DNA of 64,000 nt, taken from positions 1,734,501-1,798,500 of the forward strand of contig NZ_CP150660.1 of NCBI RefSeq assembly GCF_038023995.1, in the 5' to 3' direction. The position numbers and the translations under genes were made by a program. Source of the stretch: Polaribacter atrinae. GTDB taxonomy: Bacteria; Bacteroidota; Bacteroidia; Flavobacteriales; Flavobacteriaceae. The notes under the pieces were generated by a model that saw only the letters and a list, made by a program, of their open reading frames with translations, was not told where the DNA came from and ran no database searches. Position 1 is the stretch's first letter; every line of letters starts with the position of its first letter. Of this stretch, positions 1 through 8,900 are shown piece by piece.

Positions 1-1
1 T

Positions 2-676
2 TCTGTTGCAAAACAATATCAAAATCAAGGATTAACTTTACCCGATTTAATAAACGAAGGTAACTTAGGTTTAATAAAAGCGGCAAAACGTTTTGATGAA
101 ACTCGTGGTTTTAAATTTATATCTTATGCCGTTTGGTGGATTCGTCAATCTATCTTACAAGCCTTAGCAGAGCAATCTAGAATTGTACGTTTACCGTTAA
201 ATAAAATTGGTTCTATCAATAAAATTAACAAAATGTATGCTTTCTTAGAGCAAGAAAACGAAAGACCTCCAAGTCCAGAAGAAATTGCTAAGAAATTAGA
301 CATGACTGTTAATGACGTAAAAGAATCTATGAAAAATTCTGGTCGTCACGTATCTATGGATGCACCATTAATTGAAGGTGAAGATTCTAACTTATACGAC
401 GTTTTAAACTCTGGTGAGTCTCCAAACCCAGATAGAGTTTTATTACACGAATCTTTAAGAATAGAAATTAACAGAGCATTAGAAACGCTTACGCCAAGAG
501 AAGCAGATGTTGTAAAATTATACTTTGGTTTAGGTGAGCACCAACCAATGACTTTAGAAGAAATTGGTGAAACTTTCGATTTAACTCGTGAGCGTGTTCG
601 TCAAATTAAAGAAAAAGCAATTAGAAGATTAAAACACACTTCTAGATCTAAAATTTTAATGACTTACTTAGGTTAA
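2..676 (+). CDS. rpoD: RNA polymerase primary sigma factor, 3' part
   Basis: This is the C-terminal 224 residues of the housekeeping sigma-70 factor; the gene starts before the window and the frame is open to the left edge. Region 2 is visible (the [19 protein letters not shown] stretch followed by [13 protein letters not shown]), then region 3, then region 4 with [15 protein letters not shown] and the helix-turn-helix [17 protein letters not shown] that contacts the -35 element. The first ATG in the window (233) lies inside region 3 and is not the start. Bacteroidetes primary sigma factors recognise TTTG/TAnnTTTG promoters, which fits the promoters found elsewhere in this window. A terminator follows directly. 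Confidence 0.95.
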   Translation, partial: SVAKQYQNQGLTLPDLINEGNLGLIKAAKRFDETRGFKFISYAVWWIRQSILQALAEQSRIVRLPLNKIGSINKINKMYAFLEQENERPPSPEEIAKKLDMTVNDVKESMKNSGRHVSMDAPLIEGEDSNLYDVLNSGESPNPDRVLLHESLRIEINRALETLTPREADVVKLYFGLGEHQPMTLEEIGETFDLTRERVRQIKEKAIRRLKHTSRSKILMTYLG

Positions 677-700
677 TCATTATCAAAAATATAAAACTAA

Positions 701-731
701 AACTCTCGAATTCATTTTCGGGAGTTTTTTT
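701..731 (+). terminator. Terminator after rpoD
   Basis: A 10-bp stem (AACTCTCGAA with TTCGGGAGTT, one wobble pair) with a short loop is followed by a T-run, 25 nt after the rpoD stop codon. Confidence 0.85.
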
Positions 732-735
732 ATTT

Positions 736-900
736 GAAGCTATTTCCCGCTTTCCGTTATATCTTTTTATAACTGTCATTGCGAATTTTATTTTTTTTTA
801 AACTGTGGCAATCTCATATTAAACAACAGATTGCTTCGTACCTCGCAATGACGTCTTTTTTATAGAGCTAATAAAAAGGATACCACTTCAATCGGGGCTA
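736..900. repeat. Dispersed structured repeat, copy A (interrupted)
   Basis: The outer parts (736-770 and 873-900) match, in reverse complement, an element at 37801-37872 with about two to three mismatches in each half. Copy A is longer because a different palindromic repeat (775-852) sits in its middle. No coding potential is seen. It is probably a non-autonomous mobile or REP-like element; no terminal inverted repeats or target duplication could be defined by eye. Confidence 0.7.
775..852. repeat. CATTGCGA palindromic repeat nested in another repeat
   Basis: The arms GTCATTGCGA (775-784) and TCGCAATGAC (843-852) are exact reverse complements, and the right arm continues outward from AGATTGCTTCGTACC. 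The same family appears as a remnant at 1484-1509 and as a clean inverted repeat at 36585-36650. It lies inside the dispersed repeat at 736-900. Confidence 0.75.
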
Positions 901-937
901 AACTTGTTTATAAACAAACATCAAACTTTATACTGCT

Positions 938-996
938 GACCTACTTTTAATTTTTTGTAGAAATTCAAATGGTAAGAAACGGAAAGCATCCAAAGA
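938..996. repeat. 59-bp direct repeat, copy 1
   Basis: The segment beginning GACCTACTTTTAATTTTTTG recurs 227 bp downstream (1165-1223) without gaps and with only a few mismatches. It is non-coding and of unknown role; a segmental duplication within the intergenic region is likely. Confidence 0.75.
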
Positions 997-1003
997 TTAC
1001 CCA

Positions 1004-1098
1004 ATGCTGGTGCGAGCGTCTCGCTCGTACCGTTTAATAGTAAAAGATAAAATAATATGATCGCTGATTTTGGCACGAGCGAGACGCTCGCGCTAGCG
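1004..1098. repeat. Long inverted repeat with self-palindromic arms
   Basis: GCGAGCGTCTCGCTCGT (1012-1028) and its exact reverse complement ACGAGCGAGACGCTCGC (1075-1091) form a 17-bp stem that extends further with wobble pairs. Each arm also contains its own palindrome, CGAGCG/CGCTCG. The arms are far more GC-rich than their surroundings. This resembles a REP-type doublet. Confidence 0.75.
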
Positions 1099-1164
1099 GT
1101 ATTTTATTACTCCGATAAACACCTACAAATCATCTATTAAAAAAACATATAACTTCATGTTATC

Positions 1165-1223
1165 GACCTACTTTTAATTTTTTGTAGAAATTCAAATTGT
1201 ATGGAACGGCAAGCATCCAAAGA
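1165..1223. repeat. 59-bp direct repeat, copy 2
   Basis: Second copy of the repeat at 938-996, in the same orientation, with the inverted repeat 1004-1098 between the two copies. The remainder of the 677-1555 interval holds no open frame or other element that I can identify. Confidence 0.75.
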
Positions 1224-1483
1224 ACGCAGTGGTCTGGATGCGATAGTGGAATACAATGTAGAATTCTAAAAAATTAAAATCAGTCTAGATTTTTGTTTCT
1301 TTTCATCAATGGAAAAGAAAAAGAGACAAAATAAACATACAGATTATTAAATTTAACACACAAAAGAATGCCGTTTAATAAGAACTAAACTTGTTCATAT
1401 ACTTTTCTTTTTAATACAAACGCTATATTTTCTATGTCACTATGTGGTCCAAATTTATACTAAATTATTCTTATATTTTTAAG

Positions 1484-1509
1484 AGATTGCTTCGTTCGTC
1501 GCAATGACA
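1484..1509. repeat. Half-copy of the CATTGCGA repeat
   Basis: AGATTGCTTCG...CGCAATGACA matches one arm of the palindromic family at 775-852 and 36585-36650. It ends eight bases before the rpe -7 element, so it lies just upstream of, or within, the rpe promoter region. Confidence 0.6.
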
Positions 1510-1516
1510 ATTTAAT

Positions 1517-1524
1517 TACCTTTG
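1517..1524 (+). promoter_or_regulatory. rpe promoter, -7 element
   Basis: TACCTTTG matches the Bacteroidetes TAnnTTTG element, 31 nt before the rpe ATG. No clear -33 TTTG was found at the usual spacing. Confidence 0.55.
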
Positions 1525-1555
1525 CAAAATTAAATCACAACACAACAACAAAACA

Positions 1556-2212
1556 ATGAGTAATTTAATTGCACCTTCAATTTTAGCAGCAGATTTTGCT
1601 AACTTACAAAGAGACATCGAAATGGTAAACAATAGTGAAGCAGATTGGTTTCATATTGATATTATGGATGGAGTTTTTGTACCAAACATTTCTTTCGGAA
1701 TGCCAGTTTTAAAAGCGATTACTAAACACGCTAAGAAAACAATTGATGTACATTTAATGATTGTAAATCCAGATCAGTACATTCAAACTTTTGCAGATTT
1801 AGGCGCAGATATTTTAACCGTACATTATGAAGCTTGTACACATTTACACAGAACAGTACAAGCAATAAAAGCTGCAGGAATGAAAGCCGGAGTTGCTTTA
1901 AATCCGCATACACCAATTGCAGTTTTAGAAGATATTATAGAAGATTTAGATGTAGTGTGTATTATGAGTGTAAACCCTGGTTTTGGCGGACAATCATTTA
2001 TAGAAAACACCTATAAAAAAGTAAGTCAATTAAAACACTTAATAGATTTTACAGAATCTGAATGTCAGATAGAAATAGACGGAGGTGTTACTTCTTATAA
2101 CGCAAATGCATTAATAGAAGCTGGAGCAAATGTTTTAGTAGCTGGTAGTTTTGTTTTTGGATCGGAAAATCCTACACAAACTATTGCCGACTTAAAAAAG
2201 ACAATAGAATAA
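1556..2212 (+). CDS. rpe: Ribulose-phosphate 3-epimerase
   Basis: This enzyme interconverts ribulose 5-phosphate and xylulose 5-phosphate in the non-oxidative pentose phosphate pathway, in the cytoplasm. The 218-residue length is normal for the family. Visible motifs are IAPSILAADFANL at the N-terminus, HIDIMDGVFVPNISFG (metal and catalytic Asp region), DVHLMI, MSVNPGFGGQ and EIDGGV (phosphate-binding end of the TIM barrel). The ATG is preceded by a TAnnTTTG promoter. The next gene begins at the base after the rpe stop codon, so the two are translationally linked. Confidence 0.96.
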   Translation: MSNLIAPSILAADFANLQRDIEMVNNSEADWFHIDIMDGVFVPNISFGMPVLKAITKHAKKTIDVHLMIVNPDQYIQTFADLGADILTVHYEACTHLHRTVQAIKAAGMKAGVALNPHTPIAVLEDIIEDLDVVCIMSVNPGFGGQSFIENTYKKVSQLKHLIDFTESECQIEIDGGVTSYNANALIEAGANVLVAGSFVFGSENPTQTIADLKKTIE

Positions 2213-3589
2213 TTGTTATATACAGTTGTAGACATAGAAACCACAGGAAATGGATATAAAGGTTCTAAAATAACCGAAATATCCATTTTTGTTTTTGATG
2301 GAAAAGTAATTGTAGATGAGTTTACTACTTTGGTAAATCCAGAACAAAATATCCCTGCATTTATTACCGACCTTACCGGTATAACAGATGCCATGGTAAG
2401 AAATGCGCCTAAGTTTTATCAAATTGCAAAAAAGGTAGCAGAAATAACCAAAGACACAATTTTTGTAGCCCATAATGTTAATTTCGATTACAATATTATT
2501 CTAGAAGAATTTAAAAATTTAGGATTCGATTTTGAACGACAAAAGCTCTGTACAGTTCGTTTGTCTAGAAAGATTATGCCCGATTTAAGTTCTTATAGTT
2601 TAGGGAATATTTGTACCATAGAAAACATCCCTATAAACGGAAGACATCGAGCAAAAGGAGATGCAGAAGCAACTACAGAATTGTTTAAGAGATTATTAGA
2701 AAGAGATGATAATTTTACTATTAATTCCTTTTTAAACCCTAAATCTAAACCAGCAACGGTACCACCGCTTTTAGATAAAAAAATAGTAGATAACTTACCC
2801 GAAACCGTTGGCGTTTATGAGTTTAAAAACTCCAATAATGAAATTATTTATATTGGTCAATCTAACAATATAAAGCAACGTGTAATCAGTCATTTTTCTG
2901 ATAAAAAGAAAACAACACAAACTATGTGTTTAGAAATCGCAGCTATTTCTTTCACAGAAACGGGTAACGAATTACTGTCTTTATTATTAGAATCCGCAGA
3001 AATTAAACAAACTGCTCCTAAGTTTAACAAACCGCAAAAAGAGAAAAAAGAAACGTTTGGTTTGTTTATTTACGAAGATCAAAAAGGTATTATTCATTTA
3101 GGTCATAATCGGTTAAAAATGCTTCCTAATCCTATATTGAAATGTTCTTCTGTTGCTGAATGTAAAAATCATTTAGAAACCTTACAAAAGGAGTTTCAGT
3201 TATGTCAAAAATACTGCCACATAGAACCCAACACAACTAGTTGTACTCTTTATCCGTTAGAGGATTGCCAAGGTATTTGTTGCAATGAAGAGGCTGTTAA
3301 TGATTACAACGTTCGTGTAAAAGAAGCTATTAAATCAGTTGGAATTAGCTCTGAAAGTTTCGTTATTAAAGAGAAAGGTAGAACTGAAAATGAAATTGGT
3401 TTTGCATTGATTTTAGAAGGAATTTACCAAGGTTTTGGTTATGTAGATTTTCAGCAATCAGCACAATTAGAAAACCCAGAAGATTATCAGTTTTTTGTAA
3501 CACCTAAAAAAGACAGCAAAGATATTCAGCGTATTATAGCAGAATATTTAAAAAAACAAAACACTCAAAATATTGAAGTTACTTTATAA
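2213..3589 (+). CDS. DEDDh 3'-5' exonuclease fused to GIY-YIG endonuclease domain
   Basis: Residues about 1-170 form a DnaQ-like (Pol III epsilon) exonuclease with the Exo I motif DIETTG, an Exo II-like HNVNFDYN stretch and the Exo III motif HRAKGDAEAT. Residues about 195-280 form a GIY-YIG domain (VGVYEFKNSNNEIIYIGQSNNIKQR) like the UvrC N-terminus. The C-terminal part has several Cys (CQKYC, CTLYPLEDCQGICC) resembling the Cys-rich segment of Cho/UvrC proteins. A role in DNA repair is inferred. It is not the replicative proofreading subunit as such. The start is TTG immediately after the rpe stop; no ATG lies nearby, so a TTG start coupled to rpe is the best model. Confidence 0.85.
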   Translation: MLYTVVDIETTGNGYKGSKITEISIFVFDGKVIVDEFTTLVNPEQNIPAFITDLTGITDAMVRNAPKFYQIAKKVAEITKDTIFVAHNVNFDYNIILEEFKNLGFDFERQKLCTVRLSRKIMPDLSSYSLGNICTIENIPINGRHRAKGDAEATTELFKRLLERDDNFTINSFLNPKSKPATVPPLLDKKIVDNLPETVGVYEFKNSNNEIIYIGQSNNIKQRVISHFSDKKKTTQTMCLEIAAISFTETGNELLSLLLESAEIKQTAPKFNKPQKEKKETFGLFIYEDQKGIIHLGHNRLKMLPNPILKCSSVAECKNHLETLQKEFQLCQKYCHIEPNTTSCTLYPLEDCQGICCNEEAVNDYNVRVKEAIKSVGISSESFVIKEKGRTENEIGFALILEGIYQGFGYVDFQQSAQLENPEDYQFFVTPKKDSKDIQRIIAEYLKKQNTQNIEVTL

Positions 3590-3638
3590 GCAGCCTTAAT
3601 AAGTTGAGTGTTTCTTTCTATTTTAAAAAAGTAAATAA

Positions 3639-4769
3639 TTATTTTACCTTTTTAGTTTTCTTCATTTTATTGATCCAAATAATAGTTCCTGTAACCGGTA
3701 AACTTGTCGCAATTAAACACACTAAAAAATAAATTATTTTAGAAAACAAACCATAAATATCTCCGGTATGAATCGGTTTAATTAACGATGCAAATTGTAC
3801 ATTTAACGGTTTGTCTTTAAAATAATCTGCCGCTAAAATTTCTCCTGACAATGCCACATACAACCTATCTGAAGTTACCGGAGAAAAGTTGGCTTCATTC
3901 GTTTTTCTAAAACTATAATAATTACTTTTTTTAGTAGGAAAAGTGACTGACAAATCTCCTTTATAAGCAAGCGTTTTATTGGCTATTTCAATTGCTTCAT
4001 CTACTGAAATCACTTTATTTCCTGGATTCTTTTCCAAGTCAAATTTTGGACTCGAACGGTTAAAAATTTCAGCTCCTATTAAATTCCCTAAACCATCTTT
4101 ATACCCTTCAAAAGACCAACACAAACCTGTAACTCCCATAATGATAAGAAATATACACGCGTAAAACCCTAAGGTATTATGTAAATCATGATTAATACGT
4201 TTCCAATTGGCCTTGGTTTTAATTTTAAAACCTTGTTTTATATTTCGCCATTTTAGTTTCTTAGGAAACCATAAAACAATGCCAGAAAGTGAAATAATTA
4301 AAAAGATAATGGTAGCAACCCCAACAATAGGTCTTCCTATTTTAATATCTAACAACAACCATCTATGTAATTTAAACATCGATAATAAAAATGCATCTGC
4401 ACTTGTTTTTTTTACCGTTTGTATTTCACTAGAAAAAGGATTGACCAATACTTTAGATCCACGACGTTCTTTTAAATCTTTTTTTACATTAAAAACATAT
4501 GGCTCCTCCTCGTCTGCAGCAATGGTTACTCCTGTTACAAAACCCATATCTGCTACTTTTAAAGCTGTTACTAAGCCACTTATTGTTTCCTTGTTTGGTG
4601 TTTTTTCAACTATAAAATCATCAGCAAAAAAATCTTTTATTTCATGCTCAAAAGTTAAAATTGTTCCGCTTAAACACACTAAAAATAAAATAATTCCACT
4701 AGCTAAACCCAACCATAAATGAATATCGTTCATTAGTTTTCTAAAAGAATAAGGAGCTGTTTTTTTCAT
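3639..4769 (-). CDS. PepSY-associated TM helix protein (PiuB-like)
   Basis: This 376-residue inner-membrane protein has four or more hydrophobic helices: near residues 17-38 (LWLGLASGIILFLVCLSG), 145-170, 200-225 and at the C-terminus. PepSY-like periplasmic stretches lie between them. HxWLGL and LHRWLLLD are typical of the PepSY_TM family, members of which are often iron-regulated and linked to siderophore or haem iron reduction. Substrate cannot be inferred. No TonB receptor lies adjacent. It has its own promoter (4835-4865) with perfect TTTG-N19-TAnnTTTG spacing. Confidence 0.85.
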   Translation of the reverse strand: MKKTAPYSFRKLMNDIHLWLGLASGIILFLVCLSGTILTFEHEIKDFFADDFIVEKTPNKETISGLVTALKVADMGFVTGVTIAADEEEPYVFNVKKDLKERRGSKVLVNPFSSEIQTVKKTSADAFLLSMFKLHRWLLLDIKIGRPIVGVATIIFLIISLSGIVLWFPKKLKWRNIKQGFKIKTKANWKRINHDLHNTLGFYACIFLIIMGVTGLCWSFEGYKDGLGNLIGAEIFNRSSPKFDLEKNPGNKVISVDEAIEIANKTLAYKGDLSVTFPTKKSNYYSFRKTNEANFSPVTSDRLYVALSGEILAADYFKDKPLNVQFASLIKPIHTGDIYGLFSKIIYFLVCLIATSLPVTGTIIWINKMKKTKKVK

Positions 4770-4834
4770 GGTCAGTAATTATAGAAACATAACCAAAAGT
4801 TATGTAGGTAAATAAATTATTTTAAACAATTCTG

Positions 4835-4865
4835 CAAATATATAATCCATATTCAATTACTCAAA
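4835..4865 (-). promoter_or_regulatory. Promoter of the PepSY membrane gene
   Basis: On the minus strand TTTG (4862-4865) is followed after exactly 19 nt by TATATTTG (4835-4842), the full Bacteroidetes sigma consensus. The inferred transcript start leaves a leader of about 60 nt. Confidence 0.75.
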
Positions 4866-4926
4866 ACTTATTTAGATTAAATATATATAATAAAAAAAAC
4901 TATCAAAAAATAAAAATACATGGAAC

Positions 4927-4956
4927 AAAAAAAGAGGCCTCTTTAAAAGCCTCTTT
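4927..4956 (-). terminator. Terminator after the CBS gene
   Basis: AAAGAGGC (4931-4938) pairs with GCCTCTTT (4949-4956). Read on the minus strand, the hairpin ends in a seven-T run, 28 nt past the CBS stop codon. Confidence 0.85.
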
Positions 4957-4983
4957 CTTACTAACTAACCAATATAAAAACCA

Positions 4984-5400
4984 CTATAATTTGGCAACCA
5001 AATATTTTACTAAATCCCTAGTAGTTACAATACCTACTAGTTCAGAATCTTCAACTACTGGTAATGCATGAAATCCTTTTGTTGTTAACAATTCTGCTGC
5101 ATCTTTAATAGATGTATAAGGCGGAATCGCTGTAATGCTTTTATCCATAACTTGTGCTATAGAAAAATTGTTGTTTATATAACTATCTACCGATGTTTGA
5201 TCTTCATTTAAAACAGCAGAACTTACTGTTTGTATATCATAATAACTTAACATTCCTATGATTTCTTTATCACGAACTACCGGAATATGTTTTATTTTGT
5301 GTTCTATAAATAACTTTTCTGCAGTAACTAAATCATCCGTAACACATAATGTAACTAAATTTGTTGCCATTATTGTTGATATAGGCTCGTCTCTTCTCAT
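4984..5400 (-). CDS. Two-CBS-domain protein
   Basis: The 138 residues consist of two CBS domains and nothing else: residues about 1-60 (ISTIMATNLVTLCVTDDLVTAEKLF...HIPVVRDKEIIGMLSYYDI) and about 75-138 (VMDKSITAIPPYTSIKDAAELL...ALPVVEDSELVGIVTTRDLVKYL). Stand-alone CBS pairs bind adenosyl ligands and act as energy or redox sensors; the partner is unknown here. Flavobacteria commonly encode such stand-alone CBS proteins. It is a single-gene unit with a terminator behind it. Confidence 0.9.
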   Translation of the reverse strand: MRRDEPISTIMATNLVTLCVTDDLVTAEKLFIEHKIKHIPVVRDKEIIGMLSYYDIQTVSSAVLNEDQTSVDSYINNNFSIAQVMDKSITAIPPYTSIKDAAELLTTKGFHALPVVEDSELVGIVTTRDLVKYLVAKL

Positions 5401-5986
5401 AATTTAAGCTTTTTATTATACCTACAAATTTCTGCATAAAATCAAGTTTAAAAGATGATTTTTATCAGTTTTAACAAAAGTTAAGAAAACTTTTTTCTAA
5501 ATAATAGTTCTTCCTCATTAAACAACTACCAATAATACACTCTAAACAGGTTATTTTATAAAACCATAAAAGGTTATTAAGACAGCTATTATTAATTTAA
5601 AGAAATTAAGTTTATGTTAAGGTTTTTAATACCTAAATTAATGTTTTAAACTATTTTCTCTATAATTATTAAAATAAAAATGACAACTATTTATTTCATA
5701 AATTACAATTCTGTATCCTCTTAAAAAATAAATACATAAAAACCACATACTGTTTAGTTGCCTAGTAAATAGCTTTTTTTAACATTTGTTAAAAATTTGT
5801 TAATAAAAACAACAAAATAATATCATATATTTAAAAGGAGCAGTTATTCAAAAAATTCTCTTTAAGAAGTGCACAAATTACTTTATATTAAATTAAAACT
5901 AAAGTGACCTTTTAAATATCTATGTGTCTAAAGGTTAGCACTTAGTTAATTTTAATTACTATTTTTACGCCTTAAAACTACTTAAA
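5401..5986. other. Divergent intergenic region before giant gene 1
   Basis: This 586-bp AT-rich interval separates the leftward CBS gene from the rightward giant gene. The only promoter-like signal I see for the giant gene is TATTTTTA at 5960-5967, one base off TAnnTTTG, 20 nt before the ATG; an identical ACTATTTTTACGC context precedes the gene at 36658-37710. No RNA gene or repeat is recognised. Confidence 0.5.
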
Positions 5987-8900
5987 ATGATTAAAAATCT
6001 AAAAAGATCGACACTATTTGGGGAAATAGCTCGTTTCAATTTAGTTCCCCCAACAAAAAAAGCAATTGCTTTAAAATTTAATAAGGTTTCGTATCTTATA
6101 CTACCACTACTGTTTTTATTTGCCTTTCAGAATGCTTCTGGGCAAGATAGCTTCGAAAATTCTTTAGACGGCTGGGTAAATGTAAGTGGAGACGATTTTG
6201 ACTGGACTAACCTGTCAGGTCCTACTGGAAGTAGCAATACAGGACCTAATTCTGCCCAAGACGGTAGTTACTATATGTATATAGAAACTAGTGGTTTTAA
6301 TAGAGTGACAGGCGAAACGGCTTCGTTAGAAAAAGATTTTAGTCTGATAGGTAAAAAAAATGCCAAATTAACGTTTCAATATCACATGTATGGGTCAACC
6401 ATTGGAACCCTAAATGTTTATGTAAATAATACAAACCTTTTCACAAAATCTGGAAATCAAGGAAATAATTGGCTTAGTAGTGGATCTATAGACCTAAGTG
6501 CTTATGATGGGCAAAATATTACAATTAGATTTGAAGGAATCAGAGGAACTAATTACAGAGGTGATATTGCTATAGATAACGTACTTGTTACTACAGATAA
6601 TGACAATGATGGCGTCTCTGATGTTGACGATGAAGATGATGATAATGATGGTATTTTAGATATAGATGAAGGTTTATGTACATCCGTACAATCTGGAACA
6701 TGGACATCTGTAAACGCTACAACTAGAACCTTTGATTTTGGAAATGGAATAATAGCAAGAGCTGTAACAACAGCTACAACTGCGTTTTCAAATGGAAATT
6801 TTAATAATCAGAATTTTTGGTCTGAGGATCTTGGTGGTGACGTTTCTTTACAGACTTCTTATAACTGGGGATCAACTTTAACCATAACTTTTGAAAATTC
6901 AGCAGGAAATGCGGTTACAGTAGACAATTTAAAACTTCATTTCGATAGAATAGGTGGAATTGTTAATACAGGTTCTGGTCAATACACAGGAAATTCAGCT
7001 TTAATTACCTTAAATGGAGGATTAACTTGGACTAAATTAACGAATGCAACAGATGATTTTCTTGTAACATCAAACACAGTAAAAGATTCTTCTTCAGGAA
7101 ATGCTACAGCCTTTGAAGCTGAATCCAGCAAAGGTGTAAGTGACGGTACCGCTTCTGGCTCGCTCTCTATAAACGAGCCAACGAGTAGTATATCATTAGC
7201 TTTTCCACAAGATGGTACTACTGGTGCAGGAGATACCATTGAACTTATAATATCTGCGTGTAAAAATTTAGACACAGACGGAGATGGAACTCCAGATTAT
7301 TTAGACTCAGATTCAGACGGAGACGGTTGTTCAGATGCAGATGAAGCTTATTTTAGTACTGTAACAGATGCAGATTCAAATAACAACGGAACATACGGTA
7401 ATGGAACCCCAACAGTTGATACTGTTGGAAAAGTAGTTGGAGCTAGTTATACTACACCAGACGCGTATTACTTAGATGCAAGTGTAAACGCTTGTTATGA
7501 TAACGACAAGGATGGTATACCAGACGATGTAGATTTAGATGATGATAATGATGGTATACCAGATACTGAAGAAAATATAGGATGTACAGGTAGTTTAAAT
7601 TATGAATTTTATGATGCTATACCTCTCAATAATAGTGTAGACAACATCCCTACCACAGGAGCTGCAGGAGTAGGTACTGTTTCAGATTTTAATGTAGAGG
7701 CTTTACAGAATATTGTTACTCCAACTGATGATACCAACTATAGCATTAGGTATACAGGTTTTATTAATATACCCACGACAGATACTTACACTTTTTACTT
7801 AAACTCAGATGATGGATCTAAAGTATATATTGATGGAAATGAAGTTGTAGCTTATGATGGTCTGCATAGTGCAAATGGTCCAATCACAGGAAATCCCTTT
7901 GCACTAAATAAAGGTGCTCACACCATCGAAATTCTATTTTTTGAAAGGACAGGAGCACATTCTTTGAATGTCGAATACTCAAACACTACTTCACCATCAA
8001 GAATTCCAATCCCTTTTAACACTTTATCTTCTAATTGTGATAGTGATGGCGATGGGATCGCTAATTCTTTAGACTCAGACTCAGACAACGATGGTTGTCC
8101 GGATGCTTTAGAAGGAAGCGGAACTTATAGTCATACAGATATTGATACAGATCCAAGCAGCCCAACTTTTGGAATGCTTACTGCTGCTGTAGATACAGAT
8201 AAAGAAAGTGATACTTACGGAATTCCAGGTGGAATAACACAAACTATAGGTACTTCTCAAAATGCAGATATTCAAAGTCCTGCATGTTATATAGCTCCTT
8301 ATAACGATATCAATCAAACACCACAAGACACTCCTATTAACGGAGACTTGTTAACCAATGATGAAAATATAGCAAGTGTAACAAAAGTAAAAATAGGTAC
8401 CACTGATTATACAGTTCCTCCAGAAGCAAGTGGAACTCCTGGTAGTGTAACTATTACAAATGTACCTGGTGTTGATAAAAATGGAAATGCTGTTGCAAAT
8501 GCAGGTACCATTACTATAAAATCTGACGGAAACTACACTTTTGTACCTGCTGCAGGATTTACAGGAACTATTGATCCTGTTACTTACACAGGAACTGGTG
8601 ATGATGGAGCTACAGACACCGCTTCTTTATCAATTGAAGTATTGCCAAACGTTCAACCGAATAGTAATCCGCCAACGGCGCAAAATGATGTAAATACAAC
8701 AGAGTTAAACACAAATATAAATTCTAATGTAATTTCTAATGATAGTGATCCTGATGGAGATGCTTTAACCGTATCTTCTGCTGATGTAATTATTGGAACA
8801 GCAACAACAGTTGCTGGGGTTGATGAATATGGAAATGCTATTGCAAATGCAGGTACTCTTAACTTAACCAGCACTGGAACTTATGAATTTATTCCTGTGG

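Noticed and set aside
736..900. Insertion sequence remnant with transposase
   Set aside because: No open frame or transposase-like peptide occurs in 677-1555 in any frame; the elements are non-coding.
6600..8110. Repeated GATGATGATAATGATGG-type DNA as CRISPR or satellite
   Set aside because: The repeats are in frame and encode thrombospondin type 3 Ca2+-binding units; no constant repeat/spacer layout exists.
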